64,000 nucleotides of DNA from Actinomycetales bacterium (GCA_018970025.1 JAGWXF010000008.1:1-64000); one strand, 5' to 3'. Positions 25,680 through 33,039 are shown, counted from the stretch's first letter. A program made the numbers and translations. Notes: a model not told the origin generated them from the sequence alone.

Positions 25680-26060
25680 ATGGGGACGGACTTCCTCACC
25701 CTGACGGATCTGGTGGCCATCGCGGACGGGGTCATTCCGGGTTATCGAGTGCGCGACCTCGGACTGCTGGAGTCCGCGGTCATGCGACCTCAGACGACCG
25801 TCTTCGGTGACCTCGCCTACCCCACCATTCCCGCCCAAGCCGCCGCGCTCCTGCACTCCCTCGTTCGCAACCATGCACTGATCGATGGAAACAACACACT
25901 CGCGTGGTCTGCCGTGCGCGTGTTCCTCGAGTTGAACGGCGTCACCCTGACCTACTCCGTCGATGATGCTGAGACTTTCGTGCTCACTGCAGCGCGAGGC
26001 GAGTACGACATCGCCCACATAGCCGAGTGGATCACAGGGCACATGCGCCCGATGGACTGA
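25680..26060 (+). CDS. Fic/Doc-type toxin with altered active-site motif
   Basis: A 126-residue protein of the Doc class: LTLTDLVAIADGVIPGYRVR, RDLGLLESAVMRPQTTVFG, and the Fic motif at 65-76, HALIDGNNTLAW. Doc kinases phosphorylate EF-Tu using HxFx(D/E)GNKR-like residues. Here His, Asp, Gly and Asn are present but the following Lys-Arg is replaced by Asn-Thr. Start ATG 25680 follows GAGGAGG. Toxicity may therefore be lowered; a naturally divergent subfamily is the alternative. Confidence 0.85.
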   Translation: MGTDFLTLTDLVAIADGVIPGYRVRDLGLLESAVMRPQTTVFGDLAYPTIPAQAAALLHSLVRNHALIDGNNTLAWSAVRVFLELNGVTLTYSVDDAETFVLTAARGEYDIAHIAEWITGHMRPMD

Positions 26061-26420
26061 GCAAGTTGGATGTAAGCCGCCATGAAATCCGTCGCGACCG
26101 CGAACGGGTGGCGTGCCTGAGCCGGTGGCGGCACCCTTACCCGCGCGGTCACGGGAGCGCATAGCGCGCTCGTGACGCTCGCGATCCCTGCTGGCGCATC
26201 GCGGCAGTTCCAGATGGTGACTCAGGCACCCATCTATGGCACGGAAGACCGCAACGCTGTCCGTCGAGGTCGCCCCGAGCGGAGCGGTGGGCGCGGCCGC
26301 CAGCAACTCCTGACCCGGCGATGCCTGTTGTCGTCGGTGTGATTGCCCCCCTGCTCGACGCGCGTGCGGGCTGGAACGCCACGCCTCGCGTGCTCAGGTG
26401 CTCGACCTGCTGCTTGACTC
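26061..26420. other. Non-coding stretch between Doc and the RiPP precursors
   Basis: No recognised gene. Short open frames on both strands have no family-like content. It marks the boundary between the toxin-antitoxin genes and the RiPP locus. No obvious repeats were noted. Confidence 0.5.
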
Positions 26421-26576
26421 CTACTCGTCCTCGGACACGGCGCAGTTCGCGAAGCCGTCATACATGAGCCCGCCGCCCAAACTGGGTGTTGCGGTGTGTC
26501 GGGTGCTGGTGGTTGCGAGGGCCGTGCGGCTGACAGACGGCGCAGGCTCGGGAGTGGTGATCGGCGTATGGGGCAT
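26421..26576 (-). CDS. RiPP precursor peptide 1
   Basis: A 51-residue precursor. The leader begins MPHTPITTPEPAPSVSR and runs to TATP. The core candidate is SLGGGLMYDGFANC, and the tail is AVSEDE. The - strand ATG at 26576 is preceded by GAAGGAGAG, a strong ribosome binding site. The conserved leader, the Cys at the end of the variable region and the acidic tail are shared with seven paralogues around the YcaO gene. It lies 91 bp downstream of precursor 2, with a strong hairpin between them, so it is expressed either by partial read-through or from its own promoter. I infer heterocyclisation of the core Cys and excision by the S8 proteases. Confidence 0.85.
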   Translation of the reverse strand: MPHTPITTPEPAPSVSRTALATTSTRHTATPSLGGGLMYDGFANCAVSEDE

Positions 26577-26616
26577 GTGGGCTCTCCTTCGCGCGATGGT
26601 CTGACGGTGCATCATT

Positions 26617-26651
26617 TTCGGGCGCGAGGACGTTGAGCCCTCGCGCCCGAA
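26617..26651. terminator. 13-bp perfect hairpin between precursors 2 and 1
   Basis: TTCGGGCGCGAGG and its exact reverse complement flank a 9-nt loop. It starts 16 bp past the stop of precursor 2 on the - strand. It should end or reduce transcription before precursor 1, although there is no T-run in that direction. Confidence 0.7.
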
Positions 26652-26667
26652 GGGCAGATGCTTGCCC

Positions 26668-26808
26668 TCACTCGTCCTCGGACGCAGCGCAATTCATGGA
26701 GCCTGGGGGAAAGCTCGGTGCTGCGGTGTCGCGGGCGCTGGTGATGCCGAGCGTCGTGCGGCTGATGGATGGCGCGTGCTCGGGCGTGCTGATCGGCGTG
26801 CTGGGCAT
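26668..26808 (-). CDS. RiPP precursor peptide 2
   Basis: A 46-residue precursor: leader MPSTPISTPEHAPSISR, RTTLGITSARDTAAP, core candidate SFPPGSMNC and tail AASEDE. The ribosome binding site GAAGGGAAG precedes the ATG at 26808. An individual promoter is predicted upstream (26888-26893) with a conserved 5' block. The core has one Cys, one Pro pair and two Ser. Only the core differs strongly from its paralogues, which is the expected pattern for a precursor substrate rather than an enzyme or a chance frame. Confidence 0.85.
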   Translation of the reverse strand: MPSTPISTPEHAPSISRTTLGITSARDTAAPSFPPGSMNCAASEDE

Positions 26809-26855
26809 GGTGGCTTCCCTTCGGCTTGCGGCCCGCGGGCGTGGGGCTGTCAGGT

Positions 26856-26893
26856 TGACGGCTGCCCGAGGACCTGTGGCGCGATCGACGCTA
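26856..26893 (-). promoter_or_regulatory. Promoter -10 and conserved 5' block of precursor 2
   Basis: On the - strand a -10-like TAGCGT (26893-26888, within TGTTAGCGT) is followed after 24 nt by AGCCGTCA (26863-26856). The 38-bp segment is about 80% identical to the one upstream of precursor 6 at the same spacing, which argues for a shared promoter and leader element. Confidence 0.55.
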
Positions 26894-26945
26894 ACACAGG
26901 ATGCAGGTCGGCACGGTCGCTCGGCCGACGGTGTTGATCGTGCCT

Positions 26946-27086
26946 CTACTCATCCTCAGCCGCTGCGCAGAAGTGATAGGTGCAGCTCCAGCTGGGTGCT
27001 GCAGCGCCACGGGTGCCGGAGATACCGAGCGTGGTGCGGGAGACGGCTGGTGCCGGCTCGGGGGTGATGATCGGGGTGACAGGCAT
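26946..27086 (-). CDS. RiPP precursor peptide 3
   Basis: A 46-residue precursor: leader MPVTPIITPEPAPAVSR, RTTLGISGTRGAAAP, core candidate SWSCTYHFC and tail AAAEDE. Two Cys, two Ser and one Thr in the core offer several heterocyclisation sites; the last Cys sits directly before the tail. It is the precursor nearest the YcaO gene and is divergent from it across a 320-bp spacer. The ribosome binding site is weaker (GAGAGCGAG). Confidence 0.85.
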   Translation of the reverse strand: MPVTPIITPEPAPAVSRTTLGISGTRGAAAPSWSCTYHFCAAAEDE

Positions 27087-27138
27087 GATGACTCGCTCTC
27101 AGGTCGGGGCCCACGAGTCACCGCGAGGATCCGGGTGC

Positions 27139-27186
27139 CAATCCGGCTGTCATTCCGGCTGTCATTCCGGTTGCCATTCCGGCGAC
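27139..27186. repeat. Four tandem 12-bp repeats
   Basis: Four consecutive 12-mers related to CATTCCGGCTGT (first with an A/T change, third and fourth diverging at the end). They lie in the 320-bp divergent spacer between precursor 3 and the YcaO gene (27087-27406), which holds no gene. The position suggests a regulator-binding array or a slipped-strand repeat in a 5' leader. Confidence 0.8.
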
Positions 27187-27406
27187 GGCTCTCGAGAGCT
27201 ACTGCGCGTCACCGACCGTAGCACGCGTGCGGGAGTGTCGGGAAGAGCCTGACATGCGTCGTCTTGCCAGGAGACGAGCGTGCACTACGTGAGGCGACGG
27301 CTGAGACGGACACGCCTTCTGCCGGGCGGGCTCGGCGCTCCGCCGATGCGACCGCTCTCGATCGGATGGCGTGTGGCCGTGTACCGTCCCCCGCCATGGA
27401 GGTGCC

Positions 27407-29677
27407 ATGCCGGACGTGATCGAGCCCTCGCTGGGCGCATCGGGTCTTGGTCCGGATGCGCGGCCGATCCTGGCACCGCAATGCCGGGTGATCCGCAAGG
27501 CGCCGGACTCGATCCACGTCATTCGCGATGACGAGGAGCTGACACTTTCCGGTGCCCTATTCCATGACGTTGCCGAGTTCCTCGACGGCACCCTGACCAT
27601 TGCCGAGATCGCTGATCGCATGGTGGCCGCGGGAACCGCCACCGAGGAGGAAGTTCCGGCTGCCGTCGAGATCCTGCGCGACCACGGGTTCGTGGTCGAT
27701 GCTCGCACGCACGCGGACGACGCGTCGCTGTACTCCCTGTGGTGGGCTGGCGCGGGTGAGAGCGCCGCGCCGATCCGGGTCGGCCTCGTCGGCCTGGGCC
27801 ATGTGCCGGCGGACGGGATTCGGGAGAGCCTGCAGGGGCATGGGCAGGTCGTCGTCGAGGACTCGCCGGATGTCCTGGTCCTCCTGGTGGACGACCACCT
27901 GCATCCCGACGCGGAGGACGTCGTGTCCGCTGCCGGCGTACCCGTCCTCATGGCTCGCGTGGCCGGTCCGCGTCCCGCGATCGGCCCCTGGCTCGGCGAT
28001 CCCGGGCCCTGCTACGAGTGCCTCGCGACTCGACTGCGCTTCAATCGACAGGTCGAGGCAAGACTCCTCGGCGATGGCGATCGGATGGGCCCGGTCGTGC
28101 GTGGCTGGACTGACTCGACGGTCGCGCACACTGGGGCCGAGATCGCGTTGGAGGTGGCTCGGTACCGCGCGGGAAGGGCTGCGCGCCCAGCGGGCGACGC
28201 GTCGTCGGCGATGTCGGTCATCGATCACCTCACCGGCGAGCGGCGGGTGCACGCGGTCGTCCGGCGACCGCAGTGCCGCTCCTGCGGTGCGGCGGCCGAT
28301 GCCACCCCGAGGCGGTTGGAGCTGTCGTCCGTGGGCCTGGACGCCCCCGACGACGGCTCCTATCGCATGCTCACCCCGACGCAGACCCTTGACCGCTACG
28401 GCCATCACGTCAGCAACGTGACCGGAGTCGTGGAGTACCTCCGGGCGGTCCAATCCGACGACCATGTCCTTCAGGTCGTCGAGTCCGGTGTCAACCTGGC
28501 ACAGGTGCGAAAGGGGAGCTCGACGGGCGGGTTCCGCCAGAGCGCCGCAGGCAAGGGCACCACCGCCCTGCAGGCGCGCGCAGGCGCACTCGCCGAGGCG
28601 ATCGAGCGCTATTCCGGGACGTTCACGGGCGAGGAAGCTCGCATCACGGCAGCCATGCCTGACCTCGGCCCCGCGGCCGTCCATCCCAACTCCGTCCTGC
28701 TGTTCAGCGACTCGCAGCTGGACGAGCGTGAGCGCTGGAACGCACAGCACAAGTCGATGCATCGGGTGGGCGCCAGGTTCGACACCGAGATGGCGATGGA
28801 GTGGTCACCGGCCTGGTCGCTGCGCGACGACGAGGTCCGCTGGCTGCCGACGGCCCTGTGCTACTACGGCTACTCAGGCAACCCGAAGAACGGGTGCTTT
28901 GCCGACTCCAACGGCAACGCCGCGGGCACGTGCCTGGAGGACGCGATCCTGCAGGGATTCTTCGAGCTCGTCGAGCGCGACGCGGTTGCCCTGTGGTGGT
29001 ACAACCGAATCCAGCGGCCCGGAGTCGACTTCGGCGCCTACCGCCAGGAGTTCGGCGAGCCCTACTTCGACCGACTGCGCTCCCATTACCTGCACGACCT
29101 GGATCGGGACGTGTGGGCGCTCGATGTGACCAGTGACCTGGGAATCCCGGCCTTCGTCGCCGTATCGATGGCACGACAGGGGCGACCGCGGGTGCTGACC
29201 GGCTTCGGCGCGCATCGAGATGCTCGCGGAGCGCTCCTGCGGGCGCTGACGGAGATGAACCAGGGGCTTGCCATGGCACCCGGCCTCGATGCGCGCCACG
29301 CCCATGGCGACCCGCCCGGGCCGACGGAACCTGAGGCGCAATGGTGGGCGCTGGAGTCGATCGAGGATCACGCCCACCTGCTCCCGACCGGGCCCGACAC
29401 CACTCCCGATGCTCACGACCACGACTGGGACAGATCCGGCAGGGCAAACGTCGAGCGGGCGGTAGCACTCGTCGCCGGACGCGGCATGGACTTCATCGTC
29501 CTTGACCAGACCCGCCCTGACATCGGGATGCCCGTGGTCAAGGTTCTCGTCCCCGGCATGCGGCACTTCTGGCCCAGGCTCGGACCCGGGCGCCTGTACG
29601 ACGTGCCGGTCCAGCTGGGCTGGCGAGAGCGCCCCCTTGCAGAGACGGGCCTGAACGACACCCCGATCTTCTGGTGA
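27407..29677 (+). CDS. Fused E1-like/YcaO azoline cyclodehydratase (TOMM)
   Basis: A 756-residue fused cyclodehydratase of the PatD/TruD plan. The N-terminal part (about 20-300) is the precursor-binding E1-like domain with four zinc Cys, CYEC (202-205) and CRSC (290-293). The C-terminal YcaO domain (about 330-756) has GKGTTALQARAGALAEAIER, then SNGNAAGTCLEDAILQGFFE and LVERDAVALWWYN, the ATP/Mg2+ site. These enzymes turn Cys/Ser/Thr of precursor peptides into azolines using ATP. ATG 27407 follows GGAGG; an upstream in-frame ATG at 27371 is not supported. The C-terminus is TPIFW rather than the Pro-rich end common in azoline-forming YcaOs. All eight precursors lie close by on the other strand. 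Confidence 0.93.
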   Translation: MPDVIEPSLGASGLGPDARPILAPQCRVIRKAPDSIHVIRDDEELTLSGALFHDVAEFLDGTLTIAEIADRMVAAGTATEEEVPAAVEILRDHGFVVDARTHADDASLYSLWWAGAGESAAPIRVGLVGLGHVPADGIRESLQGHGQVVVEDSPDVLVLLVDDHLHPDAEDVVSAAGVPVLMARVAGPRPAIGPWLGDPGPCYECLATRLRFNRQVEARLLGDGDRMGPVVRGWTDSTVAHTGAEIALEVARYRAGRAARPAGDASSAMSVIDHLTGERRVHAVVRRPQCRSCGAAADATPRRLELSSVGLDAPDDGSYRMLTPTQTLDRYGHHVSNVTGVVEYLRAVQSDDHVLQVVESGVNLAQVRKGSSTGGFRQSAAGKGTTALQARAGALAEAIERYSGTFTGEEARITAAMPDLGPAAVHPNSVLLFSDSQLDERERWNAQHKSMHRVGARFDTEMAMEWSPAWSLRDDEVRWLPTALCYYGYSGNPKNGCFADSNGNAAGTCLEDAILQGFFELVERDAVALWWYNRIQRPGVDFGAYRQEFGEPYFDRLRSHYLHDLDRDVWALDVTSDLGIPAFVAVSMARQGRPRVLTGFGAHRDARGALLRALTEMNQGLAMAPGLDARHAHGDPPGPTEPEAQWWALESIEDHAHLLPTGPDTTPDAHDHDWDRSGRANVERAVALVAGRGMDFIVLDQTRPDIGMPVVKVLVPGMRHFWPRLGPGRLYDVPVQLGWRERPLAETGLNDTPIFW

Positions 29678-29716
29678 CCTGATGCGGCCTTGGTCGCCGC
29701 CCGGCGACTGATGCCG

Positions 29717-29872
29717 CTACTCGTCCTCAGACGCGGAGCAGGGGATGAACCCGCCCCCGACAGGAAGGGTAAAGGTACCCGGTGCGGCCGTGTCGCGGGA
29801 GGCCGTGATGCCCAAGGTTGTGCGGGTGATGGCTGGAGCGTGCTCGGGGGCGCTGATCGTGGTCTCGGGCAT
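29717..29872 (-). CDS. RiPP precursor peptide 4
   Basis: A 51-residue precursor: leader MPETTISAPEHAPAITR, RTTLGITASRDTAAP, core candidate GTFTLPVGGGFIPC and tail SASEDE. The start ATG 29872 follows GGAGAG. The gene ends 39 bp after the YcaO stop on the opposite strand, so the two are convergent. The core is hydrophobic with one Cys and two Thr. A self-complementary AGCCGTC/GACGGCT lies in its 5' region, related to the block seen before precursors 2 and 6. Confidence 0.87.
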   Translation of the reverse strand: MPETTISAPEHAPAITRTTLGITASRDTAAPGTFTLPVGGGFIPCSASEDE

Positions 29873-30243
29873 GGCACTGTCTCTCCGGTGTTGGCCTGCG
29901 GCCGTGCAGCCGTCCTGGTGACGGCTGGCCCGCAAGGCGGTGGCATGAAGGACGGTACATGGTTGTCGGGCGAGGAGCGGAGCAATCAGATCGATTCGCT
30001 TCCACTCGTCCTGCGAAGCGACGAGCATCGTGCACAGGCCTCTCGGTGCTGGGGTCTCACGATCGGCCCCGCGGCGCGCGGGGCCTGGATTGCCGGTGGT
30101 CGCTGTCCGGCGCGTGAATACCGGTCAGCCACTACCCGCCTCGGCAAAGCCTCGCTTCGTGCCGAGCGTGAGGCGATGACGGGCAACCTCGCCATTCCCG
30201 AGCAAGGCCAAGGGTGCGTCCGTTCGGCCAAGAAGCCCGAGGC
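29873..30243. other. Spacer between precursors 4 and 5
   Basis: About 370 bp with no convincing gene. On the - strand it holds a -10-like TACCGT (near 29970) and the hairpin AGCCGTC-accag-GACGGCT upstream of precursor 4. Near 30010 the - strand reads SQDEW, faintly like a precursor tail with its stop lost. Confidence 0.45.
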
Positions 30244-30396
30244 CTACTCGTCCTCGGATGCGCTGCACATTCCGTGGGCGGGGTAGCAGTAGTTGACCAT
30301 CGAGGGCCCGGCCACGTCCCTCGTGTCGGTGACACTCAGGCAGATCCGCGCGATTGCTCGTGCTGGCTCTGGCGTGACGATTGCAGTCACGGGCAT
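30244..30396 (-). CDS. RiPP precursor peptide 5
   Basis: A 50-residue precursor: leader MPVTAIVTPEPARAIAR, ICLSVTDTRDVAGP, core candidate SMVNYCYPAHGMC and tail SASEDE. It has a Cys within the leader as well. The start ATG 30396 follows GAGAGGGAG. Only 56 bp separate it from precursor 6, with no promoter seen, so the two are probably cotranscribed. The core mixes aromatic and polar residues, showing how different the paralogous products would be. Confidence 0.85.
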   Translation of the reverse strand: MPVTAIVTPEPARAIARICLSVTDTRDVAGPSMVNYCYPAHGMCSASEDE

Positions 30397-30452
30397 GGTG
30401 GCTCCCTCTCATCTGTTGGCCTGCTGGACGGAGCCGGCGTGCTGATCGAGGC

Positions 30453-30602
30453 TTACTCGTCGTCAGAAGCACTGCACATGCAGGCGCCGCACATGCAGGC
30501 GATAACGCTCGGTGCGGTGGTTTCGCGGGCGCTGGTGATGCCCAGGGTCATGCGCGTGATGGCTGGCGCGTGCTCGGGGGTGCTGATCGTGGTTTCGGGC
30601 AT
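30453..30602 (-). CDS. RiPP precursor peptide 6 (Cys-rich core)
   Basis: A 49-residue precursor: leader MPETTISTPEHAPAITR, MTLGITSARETTAP, core candidate SVIACMCGACMC and tail SASDDE. Four Cys in a 12-residue core, in the repeating pattern ACMCGACMC, would allow up to four thiazol(in)es. The start ATG 30602 follows GAAGGAGAG. It has its own predicted promoter and the conserved 5' block. Stop is TAA, unlike the others. Confidence 0.87.
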   Translation of the reverse strand: MPETTISTPEHAPAITRMTLGITSARETTAPSVIACMCGACMCSASDDE

Positions 30603-30649
30603 GTCGACTCTCCTTCAGGCGGCGGCTCGCGGCTGCTCAATCGTCATTA

Positions 30650-30687
30650 TGACGGCTGCCCGCGATCCTGTGGCGTGCGTGCCGCTA
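30650..30687 (-). promoter_or_regulatory. Promoter -10 and conserved 5' block of precursor 6
   Basis: The - strand shows TAGCGG (30687-30682), 24 nt, then AGCCGTCA (30657-30650), matching the element before precursor 2 at about 80% over 38 bp with identical spacing. AGCCGTC can pair with a following TGACG to form a small hairpin in the 5' leader. Confidence 0.55.
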
Positions 30688-30796
30688 CCGCGATGGTGCG
30701 CGGCGCGGATCGCACAGCTGAAAGTTACCACACTCCTTCCAGATATCATCATCACGAGCCAGATACGCCACGTCCAGGCCATCAGCGTCCGGGGAT

Positions 30797-30937
30797 CTAC
30801 TCCTCGTCCTGCGCCGAGCAAAGCGCAACGACGGGCCACCCGGCCGCAATCGCGCCTTCGCGTGCATCGCAGACGCCGAGGGCGAGGCGATCGACGGGCG
30901 GGATCGACTCGGGGGTGCTGATCATGGTGTGTGGCAT
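30797..30937 (-). CDS. RiPP precursor peptide 7 (divergent)
   Basis: A 46-residue precursor with the most divergent leader: MPHTMISTPESIPPVDR, LALGVCDAREGAIA, core candidate AGWPVVALC and tail SAQDEE. The Pro before the core seen in others is missing. It keeps the terminal core Cys and acidic end. The start ATG 30937 follows GAAGGAG. It could be an older paralogue or one handled by a different specificity of the proteases. Confidence 0.8.
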   Translation of the reverse strand: MPHTMISTPESIPPVDRLALGVCDAREGAIAAGWPVVALCSAQDEE

Positions 30938-31093
30938 GTCGACTCCTTCAGTGGGGACTGGTCGCAGGTTCGGCGGTGATCGGCATCGTCAGGCTTCTCG
31001 ACTCGCGAGCAGGGCTGGGCATGACACCACTGAGACGCCACGAACTTCTCGAGCCAAGGCACGTCTGGGCGTGTTCGACCAGCCGCTCAAGGC

Positions 31094-31240
31094 CTACTCG
31101 TCGTCCGCAGAGCAGAACGGGTAAGCACACGTTGGCGCGCTGCTTGGTGCTGCGGATTCGCCCCTCACGCTGGCTACACCCAGGGTCATGCGGATGACGG
31201 ATGCGGCGTGGTCGGGGGTGCTGATGGTGGTTTCGGGCAT
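31094..31240 (-). CDS. RiPP precursor peptide 8
   Basis: A 48-residue precursor: leader MPETTISTPDHAASVIR, MTLGVASVRGESAAP, core candidate SSAPTCAYPFC and tail SADDE, one residue shorter than the others. The start ATG 31240 follows GGAAGGAC. It is the first of the series downstream of the MFS gene, and its predicted promoter (31319-31324) resembles that of precursor 2. Confidence 0.85.
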   Translation of the reverse strand: MPETTISTPDHAASVIRMTLGVASVRGESAAPSSAPTCAYPFCSADDE

Positions 31241-31318
31241 GGCAGCTGTCCTTCCAGTCGTGGGTGCAGGAACGCTGCCTCCGGTGCGGCAGGCGCTCGC
31301 GGCCCTCTATGGCACGCG

Positions 31319-31324
31319 ACGCTA
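31319..31324 (-). promoter_or_regulatory. Promoter -10 of precursor 8
   Basis: The - strand has GTGTTAGCGTCG at the same relative context as upstream of precursor 2 (GTGTTAGCGTCG there as well), about 80 bp before the ATG. The -35 region is not clear. Confidence 0.45.
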
Positions 31325-31407
31325 ACACGAGATGACGGGCGGCACGGATCGTTTCGATGCCGGCGATGCCGTGGCGCTCGTTGCGGCCCTCGACGACCAC
31401 GGCTGCG

Positions 31408-32928
31408 TCAGCCAGTGATGCGCCCGCGCCTGCCCAGGGTCGGCCAGGCGATGGCTCCTGCGATGGCGACCGCGACTGCCGCGATGCGCATCGCGTCGGT
31501 GACCCCGATCAGGTATGCCTGGCCGGCTAGGCCCGCGACCTGTGCGCCCTGTGCTGCCGCGAGCTGGGGGATCTCCCCGGACACCACCTGCGAGGTGAGC
31601 GAGGATGCATCGGATATCGAGGAGGACGTTGCCTCCCAGGCCATGCGCACCTCGTGGGCGGAGATCGCGCCGATGACGGAGATCCCGAGCACGGCGGCCA
31701 TCAGGCCGATGAGGGTGAGGAAGCCGGAGACCGCGCCCATCGCCTCCCTCGGCACGACGGCCATGGTGCCGGCCTGGGTTGCGGGCATCCCGAGCCCAAG
31801 CCCGGCCCCCAGCAGCAGGAAGGCCCCGGCAATCGGGGCCGGGCCGGTGGTGACCTGCACCGTCGACAGCAGCCAGAGAGCCACCGCGGTGCAGCCCAGG
31901 CCGAGGGCACAGGTCAGGCCCAGGCCGACGCGGGCCATGAGTCGCGGAGACAGCGGGGAGAAGGCAACCAGTGTCGCGGAGGCGGCGAACATGACCAGTC
32001 CGGCCATCAGGGGCGTGAAGCCGAGGACGTTCTGGACCAGCAGGGCCTGCTGGAGGAAGGCGCCGGACAGGACCATCCCCAGCACGATCAGCAGCGTGAG
32101 GGTCACTGGGATCGGGGCGCGGCGCATCACCGCCCAGTCCGTCAGCGGCACGCGACTGCGCCGCTGCTGGATGGCAAGGGCCCCCATGACAGCGACGCCC
32201 ATGGCGGCGGTTCCCCAGACGCGCGCGTCATGAATGGGGACGTACTCAAGCAGGCTGAGCCCGCCGGAGATGAGCAGCATGCCCAGGACGAGCAGCCCGA
32301 TGCCCAGGCCGTCGATTCGGCTCTCGGAGCCCGTTGCCTGCTCCGGCGCTCGGATGTCCGCAGCCACCTTGAGGCGGACGATAGGGATGATGGCGGCAAG
32401 CAGGATCACGTTGATGCCGAAGACCGATCGCCAGCCGAGTGCGGTGACCAGCACGCCCCCGACGATCGGGCCCAGGGCCGAGGCGCCGGCAGTGACAGCG
32501 GCCCAGATCCCGATCAGGCGGGCTCCCTGCTCGCGGGTGACGCTCGACACCAGCATGGCCAGGGCCAGCGCCCCCATGGCGACGCTTCCGGCGCCGGCGA
32601 TGGCGCGTCCGGCGATCAGGAAGCCCATGCTGGGAGCGGTGGCGCAGACGAGGGAGCCCACCGCGAAGGTCGAGGTGCCGATGAGGTACAGCCGGCGCCT
32701 GCCGAGTCGGTCGCCGAGCGCCCCGAACGGCAGGGCAAGGGCGGCCCCGGCGACCATGTAGGCCATCACCGACCACTGCACCTGCATCATGCCCGCGTCG
32801 AACTGCCGCTGGATCACGGGCAGCGCGACATTCATGATGCTCATGTCCAGCCCGGCGAGCGCCTGGGCCGCCGCGAAGACCACGATCACGGTCACGGGCA
32901 GTCGAGCCTGGCCGGGCACGGCAGTCAT
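31408..32928 (-). CDS. MFS drug/peptide exporter, DHA2-like (14 TM)
   Basis: A 506-residue permease with about 14 hydrophobic segments and the MFS loop GDRLGRRRLYLIGTSTFAVG. The first helix has GLDMSIMNVALPVIQRQF, and helix 5 the antiporter-like GPIVGGVLVTALGWRSVFGI. It is placed between the precursors and the protease genes, so export of the mature peptides, or self-resistance, is the natural role. ATG 32928 lies about 6 bp after a -10-like CACAAT with a GTCAACA further up, which suggests a leaderless transcript; a longer in-frame GTG start (32970) is possible. Divergent from the first protease gene. Confidence 0.87.
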   Translation of the reverse strand: MTAVPGQARLPVTVIVVFAAAQALAGLDMSIMNVALPVIQRQFDAGMMQVQWSVMAYMVAGAALALPFGALGDRLGRRRLYLIGTSTFAVGSLVCATAPSMGFLIAGRAIAGAGSVAMGALALAMLVSSVTREQGARLIGIWAAVTAGASALGPIVGGVLVTALGWRSVFGINVILLAAIIPIVRLKVAADIRAPEQATGSESRIDGLGIGLLVLGMLLISGGLSLLEYVPIHDARVWGTAAMGVAVMGALAIQQRRSRVPLTDWAVMRRAPIPVTLTLLIVLGMVLSGAFLQQALLVQNVLGFTPLMAGLVMFAASATLVAFSPLSPRLMARVGLGLTCALGLGCTAVALWLLSTVQVTTGPAPIAGAFLLLGAGLGLGMPATQAGTMAVVPREAMGAVSGFLTLIGLMAAVLGISVIGAISAHEVRMAWEATSSSISDASSLTSQVVSGEIPQLAAAQGAQVAGLAGQAYLIGVTDAMRIAAVAVAIAGAIAWPTLGRRGRITG

Positions 32929-33039
32929 GGGCGCATTGTGTCGGACGTCGGACAGTGTTGACCATGGCACGGCATGTGCCTAGGTTGAAGCCCCTACTCG
33001 CCTCGGTGGAGGGACGACGACCATGACGAGCGTCCCGGC

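Noticed and set aside
26149-26382. A - strand open frame of 77 codons upstream of precursor 1's end
   Set aside because: Contains ITPTTTG, faintly like a leader, but no matching core, tail or spacing, and no recognisable protein.
27139-27186. CRISPR array
   Set aside because: Only four contiguous 12-bp units without spacers. No cas genes are in the window.
30005-30110. Ninth RiPP precursor on the - strand between precursors 4 and 5
   Set aside because: Only a short SQDEW-like end is reminiscent of the tails. No leader with MPxTxI or TPE is present, the stop is missing, and the frame upstream does not resemble the family.
31654-32961. A 435-codon + strand open frame over the MFS gene
   Set aside because: It is a shadow of the 14-TM transporter on the - strand; Gly/His/Arg/Gln-rich with no motif.
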